Below are positions 13,828 to 22,373 of a DNA stretch of 29,922 nt, piece by piece (positions within the stretch are counted from its first letter, which is position 1; every line of letters begins with the position of its first letter). The translations under genes and the position numbers were made by a program. The notes beneath the pieces were generated by a model, which was not told the origin of the DNA, ran no database searches, and worked only from the letters and a program-made list of their open reading frames with translations. This stretch comes from Fimenecus sp963624605 (GTDB lineage Bacteria; Bacillota; Clostridia; Oscillospirales; Acutalibacteraceae): positions 1 through 29,922 of the forward strand of contig CAVFQD010000016.1 in assembly GCA_963624605.1 (NCBI GenBank). Reading direction: 5' to 3'.

Positions 13828-14772
13828 TTATTTAAGCTTGATTGCCTTTTTGACATTTTCTGCGATATTTGCGGCGTCAAGTCCGAAGATATGCAAAAGC
13901 TCAACTGCGGGACCCGACTTTCCGAACACATCGTTTACGCCTACACGCACAACGGGAACGGGAACAGTCTCACATACAACCTCCGTAACAGCCGAACCGA
14001 GTCCGCCGATAATGCTGTGCTCCTCGGCAGTGACGATAACACCCGTTTTCTTAGCCGAGTCAACTATTATATCCCTGTCGATAGGCTTGATTGTCGCCAT
14101 ATTGACAACTCTTACGGAAATGCCCTCGGCTTTGAGGTTCTCGGCTGCCATAAGAGCCTCGTTTACCATAAGACCCGAAGCAATGATTGTAGCGTCCGTA
14201 CCCTCAACGAGCACACTGCCCTTTCCTATCTCAAACTTGTAGTCTTCGTCAAACACTCTCGGCACTGCAAGACGACCGAAACGCATATAAACGGGTCCGT
14301 CGTGCTCAACAGCCGCAAGAACGCAGGCTCTTGCTTCAATGTCGTCCGCAGGGTTGAGGATTACCATACCGGGGATAGTTCTCATAAGAGCAATGTCCTC
14401 ACAGCACTGGTGGCTTGCGCCGTCCTCGCCTACCGATATACCCGCATGGGTTGCGCCGATTTTAACATTGAGGTGCGGATAACCGATTGAGTTTCTTATC
14501 TGCTCAAACGCTCTGCCTGCCGCAAACATAGCAAACGACGAAGCAAAAACAATATGACCCGTTGCCGCAAGACCTGCCGCAACGCCCATAAGGTTAGCCT
14601 CTGCAATACCTACATCAAAGAATTTATCGGGATGAGCCTTTTTGAACATTCCCGTTTTTGTAGCCGCCGCAAGGTCGGCGTCAAGGACTACTATTTTATC
14701 GTTTTTCTCGCCCAATTCAACAAGCGTTTTACCGTAAGCGTCACGGGTTGCACATTTAATTACTTCTGCCAT
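13828..14772 (-). CDS. Transketolase, C-terminal subunit
   Basis: This is the second half of a split transketolase of the non-oxidative pentose phosphate pathway, holding the pyrimidine-binding and C-terminal domains. It is 314 residues. FFDVGIAEANLMG (51-63) carries the catalytic Glu at 58 that activates thiamine diphosphate. THAGISVGEDGASHQ (108-122) and the PAD and GPVYMR(F/L)GR motifs are also present. The ATG has a GGAGG eight bases upstream, and the gene follows the N-terminal half by three bases, so the subunits are made together. It is the last gene of the leftward run, ending at the 13781-13811 terminator. Two-gene transketolases are common in Clostridia and archaea; this is not a frameshifted single gene. 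Confidence 0.92.
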   Translation of the reverse strand: MAEVIKCATRDAYGKTLVELGEKNDKIVVLDADLAAATKTGMFKKAHPDKFFDVGIAEANLMGVAAGLAATGHIVFASSFAMFAAGRAFEQIRNSIGYPHLNVKIGATHAGISVGEDGASHQCCEDIALMRTIPGMVILNPADDIEARACVLAAVEHDGPVYMRFGRLAVPRVFDEDYKFEIGKGSVLVEGTDATIIASGLMVNEALMAAENLKAEGISVRVVNMATIKPIDRDIIVDSAKKTGVIVTAEEHSIIGGLGSAVTEVVCETVPVPVVRVGVNDVFGKSGPAVELLHIFGLDAANIAENVKKAIKLK

Positions 14773-14775
14773 AAT

Positions 14776-15618
14776 TTAAGCCTCCAATTCTGCGAGAGTC
14801 GCTTTGAGCTCGGTCATCGCCTGTTCGTATTCTTCGGTATTAGGAGCTTTTCCGTGCCAGCCTACGGCGTCCTCCATATATGAAACGCCCTTACCCTTGA
14901 TTGTTTTCATAACAATACAGGTCGGTACGCCCTTTGTTGCCTTTGCGTTGTTAAGAGCGTCCTCGATAGCGTCAAAATCATGTCCGTCTATTTCGACTAC
15001 ATTCCACTTGAAAGCTTTAAATTTGTCAGCTATGGGATAAGCGGAGTTTACCTCGTCGATAGTGCCGTCAATCTGAAGCCCGTTAAAGTCAACGACAGCA
15101 ACAAGGTTGTCGAGCTTTTGGTTAGCGGCAAACATTGCAGCCTCCCATACCTCGCCTTCTTCAATCTCGCCGTCGCCGAGGACGGTATAAACACGGTAAT
15201 CCTTTTTATCGAGCTTTGCACCGAGAGCCATACCGACTGCGGCTGAAATTCCCTGACCGAGCGAGCCCGTGCTCATATCGACGCCGGGGATTTTATTCAT
15301 ATTCGGATGACCCTGAAGGTAAGAGTCGGACTTCCTCAAGGTCTTTAAGTCCTCAACGGGGAAAAAGCCTTTAAGAGCAAGAGTCGCATAAAGTGCGGGA
15401 GCGGCATGGCCTTTTGAAAGGACAAACCTGTCTCTTGAATCCATATGCGGGTCTTTCGGGTCGATATTCATCTCTTCGTTATAAAGGTATGCGAGCAAAT
15501 CGCAGATTGAAAGCGAGCCGCCCGGATGTCCCGCCTTGGCATTGTAAACGCCTTCAATAACGCCTATGCGTGCCTTTGCAGCAAAAATCTGCAATTCTTT
15601 TTTCTTCATAGCGTCCAT
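14776..15618 (-). CDS. Transketolase, N-terminal subunit
   Basis: This is the thiamine-diphosphate and metal-binding half of transketolase, 280 residues. KAGHPGGSLS (28-37) is the conserved substrate and cofactor loop. LGDGEIEEG (147-155) up to N179 forms the GDG(x)nN metal-diphosphate motif, and GSLGQGIS (118-125) is also typical. AGGAG lies seven bases before ATG 15618. Its Shine-Dalgarno overlaps the end of the upstream HAD gene, two bases away. Together with the downstream subunit it interconverts pentose and triose/hexose phosphates; Clostridia use this to make pentoses without the oxidative branch. Confidence 0.93.
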   Translation of the reverse strand: MDAMKKKELQIFAAKARIGVIEGVYNAKAGHPGGSLSICDLLAYLYNEEMNIDPKDPHMDSRDRFVLSKGHAAPALYATLALKGFFPVEDLKTLRKSDSYLQGHPNMNKIPGVDMSTGSLGQGISAAVGMALGAKLDKKDYRVYTVLGDGEIEEGEVWEAAMFAANQKLDNLVAVVDFNGLQIDGTIDEVNSAYPIADKFKAFKWNVVEIDGHDFDAIEDALNNAKATKGVPTCIVMKTIKGKGVSYMEDAVGWHGKAPNTEEYEQAMTELKATLAELEA

Positions 15619-15620
15619 AA

Positions 15621-16469
15621 TCAGTTCTCCTTGTATGTGTACATTATATAATTGAGCAAATCTCCGACAGCGCCCTTGTTACAGTGGCATGCCTCGAATT
15701 TTGCAATTTCGTGCATTTCTTTCGGTGCCTGACCGCAGCAGGCAGGCAAACCGACGGTTTGTAGCATATCAAAATCGTTAAAATAATCTCCGATTGCGGC
15801 TGTGTGTTCCTTTTTAATTCCGAGCATATCCGCAATTTTCATAATTGCGGTGCCCTTATGTACGCCCTTTTCGAGCATTTCAAACGAGGCTATCGACGAC
15901 GACATAAAGTTGACATCGGTTCCGCCCGCACCATAAAGATACTTTTTAACGGCGCTGATAAGCGGAGGCATACCCATAAAAATGACCTTGCCCCAGCCGT
16001 CCGGCGGCACCTCAGAAGCATTTTTGAAGCGTTTGTGCGGTAAGCTGTCCGATTTTATCATCACTTCCGCAAAAATATGAGAATTTATCGCATATGCCTC
16101 CCTGTCCGTAAGGATATACACCTCCAACGCAGGAAACTTTTTCGTTGCAGATTTTACAAGCTCGTAACCCATGGGATTTATCGGCGTAAAATCGAGAATT
16201 TTATCGTTCTTCACATCATATATGCCTGCGCCGTTGAGTATGACGGCAGGTGTACCCGAAATCATAGGTAAGGACTCATACGGCTTGCGTATCGAGCTTA
16301 CGTTTCTGCCCGAAGCCAAAGTAAATCTGCCTTTTTTTTCAACAACAAATTCGTTGATGGCGTCATAGTTTTTCTTCGGCAGCCGTCTTAATTTATTGTT
16401 GAGCGTGCCGTCAATATCCGACACGACCAACCAATCGGAAAAGTCCGTTTTTATCTGTTTTTCTGACAT
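15621..16469 (-). CDS. HAD superfamily phosphatase, Cof/IIB type
   Basis: This is a predicted cytosolic sugar-phosphate or nucleotide phosphatase, 282 residues. Motif I is VSDIDGTL with nucleophile D18 and acid/base D20; motif IV is GDYFNDFDML near residue 220; and a Lys in the WGKVIF strand likely serves as motif III. The large C2-type cap between motifs I and III marks subfamily IIB. It sits two bases downstream of the pseudouridine synthase stop and two bases before the transketolase subunit. Substrates of this family are broad and cannot be read from sequence. The placement beside transketolase suggests, but does not show, a sugar-phosphate role. Confidence 0.82.
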   Translation of the reverse strand: MSEKQIKTDFSDWLVVSDIDGTLNNKLRRLPKKNYDAINEFVVEKKGRFTLASGRNVSSIRKPYESLPMISGTPAVILNGAGIYDVKNDKILDFTPINPMGYELVKSATKKFPALEVYILTDREAYAINSHIFAEVMIKSDSLPHKRFKNASEVPPDGWGKVIFMGMPPLISAVKKYLYGAGGTDVNFMSSSIASFEMLEKGVHKGTAIMKIADMLGIKKEHTAAIGDYFNDFDMLQTVGLPACCGQAPKEMHEIAKFEACHCNKGAVGDLLNYIMYTYKEN

Positions 16470-16471
16470 TT

Positions 16472-17386
16472 TTACAACCCTTTCATAAACCTCGTAAAAT
16501 ACTCGGGAAGCTCGGTTGAAAACTCAACATACTCGCCGCTTCTCGGGTGGATAAAGCCGATAAGCCCCGCATGCAGGCACTGTCCGCAAAGCCTTTGCTC
16601 TTCGGTGCTCCTCGGCTTGCCGTAAACATCGTCGCCAGCAAGCGGATGCCCGAGGTATGCCATATGCACCCTTATCTGATGGGTTCTGCCCGTTTCAAGG
16701 CGCAGTCTTAAATAATCATACCCGTTTAACTGCTTGAGAACCTTATAATGAGTAACCGCATTTTTTGAATTCTTGTCGGTTACAGTCATTTTTTTCCTAT
16801 CGTTTGTGCTTCTGCCTATCGGGGCAACGACCGTCCCCTCTTCCTGCTTGAGATGACCGATGCAAATTGCACGATATTCCCGCGTAAAGCTGTGTTCCTT
16901 TATCTGCTCGGCAAGACCCTTGTGGGCAAAGTCGTTCTTTGCGACAATAAGGAGTCCAGATGTGTTTTTATCAATCCTGTGAACTATTCCGGGACGCAAA
17001 ACGCCGTTTATACCCGAAAGGCTGTCCTTGCAATGATACATAAGGGCGTTTACAAGCGTGTTTTCGTAGTTTCCCGGAGCCGGATGAACAACCATTCCCT
17101 TGGGTTTGTTGACAACAAGCAGGTCATCGTCCTCAAACACTATATCAAGCGGAATATTCTGCGGCTCGACCGTAAGCGAGACGGGTTCAAGCGGAAGATA
17201 TTCCACCTTATCGTCGGATTTGAGCTTATAATTCTTTGAAACGGGATTCCCGTTTACACTGACATTACCCGACTCAATAGCTTTCTGAATATAGCTTCGC
17301 GATGTTCTCGGAAAGATAAAGGACAGATATTTGTCCACTCTCTCGCCGTCGCTTTCAAGGTCGGCAATTATACTTATACTGTTCAT
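16472..17386 (-). CDS. RluD-type 23S rRNA pseudouridine synthase
   Basis: It is 304 residues and isomerises uridines in large-subunit rRNA to pseudouridine. An S4 RNA-binding domain spans about 14-75 (ERVDKYLS, VSVNG), followed by the catalytic RluA-family domain with GIVHRIDKNTSGLL (133-146), catalytic Asp 139, and the RTHQIRVHMAYLGHP motif. An in-frame ATG at 17407 lacks a Shine-Dalgarno, whereas AAGGAA lies just before ATG 17386, giving a TGATATG junction with lspA, so I chose the latter. LspA followed by an RluD-like synthase is a standard Firmicutes pair (as with rluD/ylyB after lspA in Bacillus). The exact target uridine is not determined. Confidence 0.88.
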   Translation of the reverse strand: MNSISIIADLESDGERVDKYLSFIFPRTSRSYIQKAIESGNVSVNGNPVSKNYKLKSDDKVEYLPLEPVSLTVEPQNIPLDIVFEDDDLLVVNKPKGMVVHPAPGNYENTLVNALMYHCKDSLSGINGVLRPGIVHRIDKNTSGLLIVAKNDFAHKGLAEQIKEHSFTREYRAICIGHLKQEEGTVVAPIGRSTNDRKKMTVTDKNSKNAVTHYKVLKQLNGYDYLRLRLETGRTHQIRVHMAYLGHPLAGDDVYGKPRSTEEQRLCGQCLHAGLIGFIHPRSGEYVEFSTELPEYFTRFMKGL

Positions 17387-17387
17387 A

Positions 17388-17867
17388 TCATTCCTTAGCT
17401 TTAGCATTTTTAGAGTCTCTTATAATCTCATACAGAAGATAAATTATAACAATAAATGCACCGACGGTAACAAGTATGTCCGCAAAGTTAAACACGGCGA
17501 ATTTGACAAAAAGCGGATCTATATAGTCTATTACAAAATGCCTGCCTACCCTGTCTATCAGGTTAGCCGCACCGCCGGCAATTATAAGAGTCAAGCCCCA
17601 ATAAACGACCTTGGACTGAATTTTACCGGACAACAAATAAATAAGTCCGACAACAAGCACAAGTGCTGTGAAAACGCTCAGCACCCTTGTATAGCCGCTG
17701 AACGAACCGAACGCTGCCCCTGTGTTTTCTACATATGTCAGACTTAATACTTTATCTATTACCGTTATCGATCCGATGGGTTCAAGATGCTTCAAGACTA
17801 TGAATTTTATAATCTGATCAATTGCTATTAAAAATGCAATCGTCATTATCGTAAGTGCCTGAAGCAT
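17388..17867 (-). CDS. lspA: Lipoprotein signal peptidase (signal peptidase II)
   Basis: This is an inner-membrane aspartyl protease that removes signal peptides from diacylglyceryl-modified prolipoproteins. It is 159 residues with four membrane helices. The catalytic Asp pair is D105 (GGAANLIDR) and D130 (FNFADILVTVG); the N-terminal D17 (IDQIIK) and VENTGAAFG (46-54) complete the family motifs. GAGGTGG lies five bases before the ATG. It is preceded by divIVA (15-base gap) and followed by the pseudouridine synthase gene without a gap. It is complete and should be active. Confidence 0.95.
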   Translation of the reverse strand: MLQALTIMTIAFLIAIDQIIKFIVLKHLEPIGSITVIDKVLSLTYVENTGAAFGSFSGYTRVLSVFTALVLVVGLIYLLSGKIQSKVVYWGLTLIIAGGAANLIDRVGRHFVIDYIDPLFVKFAVFNFADILVTVGAFIVIIYLLYEIIRDSKNAKAKE

Positions 17868-17882
17868 CGTTCCACCTCTGAT

Positions 17883-18953
17883 TTATTTCTTCTTAAAGAA
17901 CTTCTTAAACGAAACGGCGCCGTCATCATCGTCGTCATCGCTCTCTTCTTCGTTTTCCTCGTCAACAGACGCGTAATCGCCCGATTCGGCGGTAATTCCG
18001 TCATCGTCATCGAAATCGAGCTCGTCTATATTGAGAGAAAAGCCGCCGTTATCCTCGGATACATCGGAAGAAACATCTTCAAATTCGTCCTCGGGCTCAT
18101 CGTTAAACACAGTCTCGTCAAGAGCGAATGCGTCTTCATACTCCTCGGACACATCTGCTTCGTCAAGAATGCTCTCTATATCGGAAAGTTCAAAGCTGTC
18201 GTCCTCTTCAGCTTTTTCGGCAGGCTCTTCCTCCGGTTCATCAACGGGTTCCTCGACAGGTTCCTCTGCAGCATCTTCAACAGCTTCCTCAACAGGCTCT
18301 TCGGCAACGGGCTCTTCCGTTTCGACTGCCTCCTGCTCGGGAGCAGCTGTTTGATGCGGCTCCTCCTCGAGCTCTTTCTCCTCGACAGGCTCTTCCTTTT
18401 CCTCTGTGTATGCGGGAAGTCTGTCAAGCAAGGTCAAGTGCTCTTTATACATATCCATCATCTTGTTGCGGAAAGCGGAAACCTCTTTCTTGAGCATTTC
18501 AAGGACAAGATTTTCCTGTGTTACCTTACGGTTGATACCGCCGATAATCTCGTCCGCCTGCTTGTTGGCGTCATGAACCTTGGCGTCTGCGGCAGTCCTT
18601 GCGTCATCAAGGATTTTCTTTGCCTGTACGTTTGCTTCGGCAACAGCCTTCTCCGCTTTTTCCTTTGCTTCGGAAAGCTCCTTGGCGGAATTTTCCTTTG
18701 CCTCCGCGACAATCCTGTCGGCGAGCTTCTGAGCGGAAAGCAGTGCTTGGCGAAGGCTGTCCTCATCCTTTTTATACTCTTCCACCTTATTGGCAAGAAT
18801 ACTTATTTTTTTGATTATGTTGCCGTTTTCACGGAACATCTGGTCGTAGGACGCGTGAATTTCCTCAAGAAACTCATCAACCTCCTCAGCCTTGTACGAG
18901 CTTTTGCCCGTGGTATGAAATTCCTTTGATTTAATCTGATCCGGTGTAAGCAT
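17883..18953 (-). CDS. divIVA: DivIVA-family cell pole/septum protein with long acidic tail
   Basis: This cytosolic coiled-coil protein targets negatively curved membrane at poles and septa and organises division and wall growth. It is 356 residues. The N-terminal DivIVA domain (MLTPDQI, KEF, Y(K/D)xEEVDEFL, 1-38) is followed by coiled coil to about 180, with many Ala/Glu/Lys repeats at 75-135. Residues about 185-345 form a low-complexity acidic tract rich in EEPVEE-like units and Asp runs, ending in a basic FKKFFKKK. Bacillus DivIVA lacks such a tail and is less than half as long. The Shine-Dalgarno is weak (GGGGAT). The gene lies in the usual yggS-sepF-divIVA-lspA order. Confidence 0.88.
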   Translation of the reverse strand: MLTPDQIKSKEFHTTGKSSYKAEEVDEFLEEIHASYDQMFRENGNIIKKISILANKVEEYKKDEDSLRQALLSAQKLADRIVAEAKENSAKELSEAKEKAEKAVAEANVQAKKILDDARTAADAKVHDANKQADEIIGGINRKVTQENLVLEMLKKEVSAFRNKMMDMYKEHLTLLDRLPAYTEEKEEPVEEKELEEEPHQTAAPEQEAVETEEPVAEEPVEEAVEDAAEEPVEEPVDEPEEEPAEKAEEDDSFELSDIESILDEADVSEEYEDAFALDETVFNDEPEDEFEDVSSDVSEDNGGFSLNIDELDFDDDDGITAESGDYASVDEENEEESDDDDDDGAVSFKKFFKKK

Positions 18954-18979
18954 TATTGTATCCCCACTTCTGACTGAAA

Positions 18980-19456
18980 TTATTTATCGAAAACGTAGCC
19001 GTTGTTGCCGAGCTCACTCAAAAGATCCCCGTTGACATCAACATTGTACGGAGTAATCATAAATGTATCGCTCGCAACCTGCCTCATTGTTGCCTTATTG
19101 GCATAGGTAACGCCGCTTAAAAAGTCAAGAACTCTTCTTGCGGTTTCGCCGTTTACCGATTCAAGGTTCAAAATGACGGTTTTTTTCTGATTAAGGTTAT
19201 CGGCAACGCCCCTTGCCTCTTCCATTGACTTAGGCTTTGTAAGTACGACCTGCAACTTTGCCGATGCGTTTATGCTGACTACTTTATTGTGATCGCTCTT
19301 TGCGTCGCGCAGATTTCTCTGTGAATAACGGGGAACAGGTTCGTAATCGTCCTCTTCGGGCTCTTCGGCTTCTTCATAGCTTTCGGAGTCGGGAACGTCG
19401 TAGTATTCGTCTTCCGAAACTTTGAGAATGTTGCTCAGCTTATCCTTCAAATTCAT
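18980..19456 (-). CDS. sepF: Cell division protein SepF
   Basis: SepF bundles FtsZ filaments and tethers them to the membrane. It is 158 residues. Residues 1-12 can form the amphipathic membrane-binding helix (MNLKDKLSNILK). An acidic linker spans 14-40, and the C-terminal SepF fold holds VVLTKPKSMEEA, VILNLE and RRVLDFLSGVTYA. An in-frame TTG at 19492 has no ribosome site, whereas AGGAGG sits eight bases before ATG 19456, so the short form is chosen. It lies between yggS (16-base gap) and divIVA (26-base gap). Confidence 0.92.
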   Translation of the reverse strand: MNLKDKLSNILKVSEDEYYDVPDSESYEEAEEPEEDDYEPVPRYSQRNLRDAKSDHNKVVSINASAKLQVVLTKPKSMEEARGVADNLNQKKTVILNLESVNGETARRVLDFLSGVTYANKATMRQVASDTFMITPYNVDVNGDLLSELGNNGYVFDK

Positions 19457-19472
19457 TTCTGTGTCCTCCTGA

Positions 19473-20198
19473 TTAGTATATTCTCGGTCCAAAAATTTTT
19501 GAACCTATTCTTACATGATTTGAACCACAGAGTATAGCCGGAACATAATCCGACGACATACCCATGGACAGAACTTTCATATATACATTATCTATTTTTT
19601 TCGAGTCAATGTCAACATACATATTGTATATATTCTCAAAAAATTTACAAAGTTCTGTGGTTTTTTCGCAAATCGGCGGTATTGTCATAAGTCCGCAGAC
19701 GCGAAGTCCCCCGATTTGTGCAATTTCGCAGAGATTTTCGTCAACCGCTTCGGGCATGAATCCCGTTTTGGATTCCTCCCTGCCGATATTCACTTCAAGA
19801 AGCACATCTGTTACAATGCCTTTCTTTACAGACTGCTTGCCAATTTCCTTTGCGACCTTTAACGAATCGACCGACTCTATCATATCGACCTCACCGACAA
19901 TCTGCGACACCTTATTTGTCTGCAAATGTCCTATAAGGTTCTTACGCACGCCGTCAAGCTTTAGATCGGGCTTTTTTCGCAGCATTTCCTGAACCTTGTT
20001 TTCGCCTATAAGGGTAATTCCCGACTCAAGGGCGTGGTTTATATATATTTCATCAACGGTCTTGGTAACCGCCATAAAATCAATGTCCTCGGGTTTTCTG
20101 CCGCTTTTTACCGCCGCTTCGGCAATCTCTTCTCTTATTGCTTTGAGGTTGCAGTCGATGTCGGCATACTTCTGCTCAACCAAGGATTTTTCCGTCAT
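19473..20198 (-). CDS. YggS/PLPBP-family pyridoxal phosphate homeostasis protein
   Basis: This is a single-domain alanine-racemase-like PLP-binding protein that buffers PLP and affects amino acid pools, with no known catalytic turnover. It is 241 residues. The PLP Schiff-base Lys is K46 in AVTKT; IGENKVQE, GLMTIPP, SMGMSSDY and VRIGSKIFG are family motifs. A TTG at 20219 would lengthen it by seven residues, but AAGGAA is better placed for ATG 20198, which overlaps the end of the upstream gene by 23 bases. The ylmE (yggS)-sepF neighbourhood is conserved in Firmicutes, suggesting coordination with division. Confidence 0.92.
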   Translation of the reverse strand: MTEKSLVEQKYADIDCNLKAIREEIAEAAVKSGRKPEDIDFMAVTKTVDEIYINHALESGITLIGENKVQEMLRKKPDLKLDGVRKNLIGHLQTNKVSQIVGEVDMIESVDSLKVAKEIGKQSVKKGIVTDVLLEVNIGREESKTGFMPEAVDENLCEIAQIGGLRVCGLMTIPPICEKTTELCKFFENIYNMYVDIDSKKIDNVYMKVLSMGMSSDYVPAILCGSNHVRIGSKIFGPRIY

Positions 20199-21438
20199 AA
20201 AGATCAGTTCCTTCCACAATTATATTATCATAAAGCTCAACAAAGCCGCTTTCGTTGTCGGGATTGTTGCAAATTGATATTTCGTTATCCGAATAATCTA
20301 TGTTTATCTTTTTGAATTTGACTATGTTTCCGCTGAGGACATAGACGCCCTTCTGTCCGTCGATTTCTCTTATCGCCTTATTGGGTATCTGATAACCCGT
20401 ATGCTCATCAAAGGTAATCCTTATCTGCTCTGAACGCAGACTTGCATATTCGGTGCTCATAAGGTTACATTTGAGAATTACACCCGTCTTGCCGTCCGCC
20501 GTGTCGCAAATTGCGGCAACCTCGGCACTTATCGCCTCTGCGGTTGTCATTGTAAATTCAACCTTTGCCTTACTTCCGACAGAAAGCTTAACTGCGTCCT
20601 CATAATCCACAACGCACAAAAGATACCAGTTAAAGCTGTCAACAAGCTTGCCCATATAGTTGTCGACAGAGCCTTTCTGTGTTTTTGAAGAGTCGAACAA
20701 ATCGGAAATCTGAGCCGTGGTCATAGACAGGATATTGGCATAGTCAACGGCGTTTTCGTAGCCGTCGGCAACGCTGATGTAATAACCCGGATGCGGTGCC
20801 TTAATGGTATTATACCCGATTTCCGCACTCTGGAGCTGTGCCAGCTTTGCGTTGAGCTCGCCCAGCTTTGCGCTCGGGTCAATTACCGTTCCCGTTGAGA
20901 GCTGGCGTGAGGTTATGGCGTCTCTTATATTGTCCTCATAGGTCTGATATGAATCAATATTCCCGTTGTTCACCGCAACGGCATATGCCTCGCAAGCGGA
21001 ATAGATACGCTCGTCAAGAGGCGTTATGTCGGCAGTCTGAACGCCGACCTTGTTCTGAAGCGAGGAAAAATACGATATTTCCTCCTTGACCGATTTTATT
21101 TCATTATATGTCTTAGCCGCCTCGTCGCTTGTAAAAACAACTGCTACATCATCCTGGCTCGCAACCCTTTTGCCGTCCTCGACAAGCGGAACAAGCGTTC
21201 CCGTCACGCTTGCCTCAATGGGATATTCGTCCCTTACGACAAAGGCGTTCGTAACCGCCGTGGAAGCCACCGTTTTACTTAACGCCACCTGCGTTTTAAC
21301 GGGCTGATAGTTGATTTTGAACACCTGATACAGAAAGAACGCAATAAACGCAACCGCCGCAACAATGTAAAGGACTGTCATTTTTTTCTTATCGTTCTTA
21401 AACTGTATGATTTTGTCTTTTTTATTGCTTTCAGGCAT
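20176..21438 (-). CDS. HlyD-like membrane-anchored adaptor protein, function unknown
   Basis: It is 420 residues. A short basic cytosolic start (KKDKIIQFKNDKKK) precedes a single membrane helix at about 20-41; the rest is predicted outside the membrane. VRDEYPIEASVTGTLVPLVEDGKRVASQD (start about 68) and the paired IKAPHPGYYISVADGYE region have the layout of the barrel-sandwich lipoyl-like halves of HlyD/membrane-fusion proteins. A short helical hairpin lies between, and a beta-rich C-terminal domain (GSKAKVEF, IPNKAIREIDGQKGVYV) follows. No ABC transporter or outer-membrane partner is nearby; instead it sits between miaA and the yggS-sepF-divIVA genes. The ATG overlaps the miaA stop as TGATG. 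A role in envelope or division is inference from context. Confidence 0.7.
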   Translation of the reverse strand: MPESNKKDKIIQFKNDKKKMTVLYIVAAVAFIAFFLYQVFKINYQPVKTQVALSKTVASTAVTNAFVVRDEYPIEASVTGTLVPLVEDGKRVASQDDVAVVFTSDEAAKTYNEIKSVKEEISYFSSLQNKVGVQTADITPLDERIYSACEAYAVAVNNGNIDSYQTYEDNIRDAITSRQLSTGTVIDPSAKLGELNAKLAQLQSAEIGYNTIKAPHPGYYISVADGYENAVDYANILSMTTAQISDLFDSSKTQKGSVDNYMGKLVDSFNWYLLCVVDYEDAVKLSVGSKAKVEFTMTTAEAISAEVAAICDTADGKTGVILKCNLMSTEYASLRSEQIRITFDEHTGYQIPNKAIREIDGQKGVYVLSGNIVKFKKINIDYSDNEISICNNPDNESGFVELYDNIIVEGTDLYDGKILG

Positions 21439-22370
21439 CAAATCACCTTCTTTACATAATCAAATACTTCTTCGAAAAATTCGTCTTTTGTTACCTCATC
21501 GGGATAAAACCATTTTATGCTTTCGTTTCTCCGAAACCATGTAAGCTGGCGTTTGGCATAGTGCCGTGTTCCGATTTTAAGATTTTCTACCGCCTGCTCA
21601 AGGGAAATTTCTCCGTCAAAATAAGGCTTTAGCTCCTTGTAGCCGATAGCCTGTGAAGCGGTTGACTTCTTGGGCAAATCATAATAGATTTTTGCCTCTT
21701 CAAGTAAGCCGTTTGCCATCATAAGGTCAACGCGCCTGTTTATGCGGTCATACAGAATCTCTCTGCTTTTATAGTTTATTCCGACAAAGCAGCAGTTATA
21801 GCGTGACGGTTCTTTTCTTGACAACGCCGCCGTTTCGGTGGGAGTTTTGCCGGTAAGCGTATAAATTTCAAACGCTCTTATAATGCGTTTTTTATTGTTC
21901 GGATGAAGCTTTGCGGCATATTCCGGGTCAAGCTGCGAAAGCTTTTCAAGCATTTTTTCGGCTCCGACTGAGTTCAATTCGTCAGAAAGCTTTTTTCTCA
22001 AAGCCTCATCGCCGTCCGCTTCGGAAAAGCTTATGTTATTGACAAAGCTGTCAACATAAAGCCCCGTGCCGCCTGCAAGAACGGGCAGCTTACCTCGGGA
22101 AAGTATATCCCGACAGCATTTTTCGGCGTCTGCGACAAACTGTGCCACGCTGTATTGCGAAGTGACATCGACAAAATCAATCAGATGATGCGGTATTCCC
22201 TGCATTTCTTCTTCGGTGGGCTTTGCGGTGGCAATGCTCATACCCTTGTATATCTGCATTGAGTCAGCCGATATGATTTCGCCGCCGAATTTCTTCGCAC
22301 ACTCGACCGCAAGCGCCGTTTTACCCGACGCCGTGGGGCCGACAATTACAAGTAAGGAGGGCTTTTGCAT
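21438..22370 (-). CDS. miaA: tRNA dimethylallyltransferase MiaA
   Basis: MiaA transfers a dimethylallyl group to N6 of A37 in tRNAs reading UNN codons, including the CAA-anticodon tRNA-Leu of this window, making i6A. It is 310 residues. The P-loop is GPTASGKT (11-18), followed by ISADSMQIYKGM (33-44), ATAKPT (47-52) and AGGTGLY (99-105); the C-terminal half has the RQLTWFRR motif (AKRQLTWFR) of the substrate-binding region. A Shine-Dalgarno (AAGGGTG) lies within the mutL end. It has a three-base gap from mutL, and its product is the substrate of MiaB, encoded in the same operon. Confidence 0.95.
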   Translation of the reverse strand: MQKPSLLVIVGPTASGKTALAVECAKKFGGEIISADSMQIYKGMSIATAKPTEEEMQGIPHHLIDFVDVTSQYSVAQFVADAEKCCRDILSRGKLPVLAGGTGLYVDSFVNNISFSEADGDEALRKKLSDELNSVGAEKMLEKLSQLDPEYAAKLHPNNKKRIIRAFEIYTLTGKTPTETAALSRKEPSRYNCCFVGINYKSREILYDRINRRVDLMMANGLLEEAKIYYDLPKKSTASQAIGYKELKPYFDGEISLEQAVENLKIGTRHYAKRQLTWFRRNESIKWFYPDEVTKDEFFEEVFDYVKKVI

Positions 22371-22373
22371 ATT

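Noticed and set aside
13828..15618. Transketolase broken by a frameshift into two pieces
   Set aside because: Each half has its own ribosome site and start codon, and two-subunit transketolases are normal in Clostridia.
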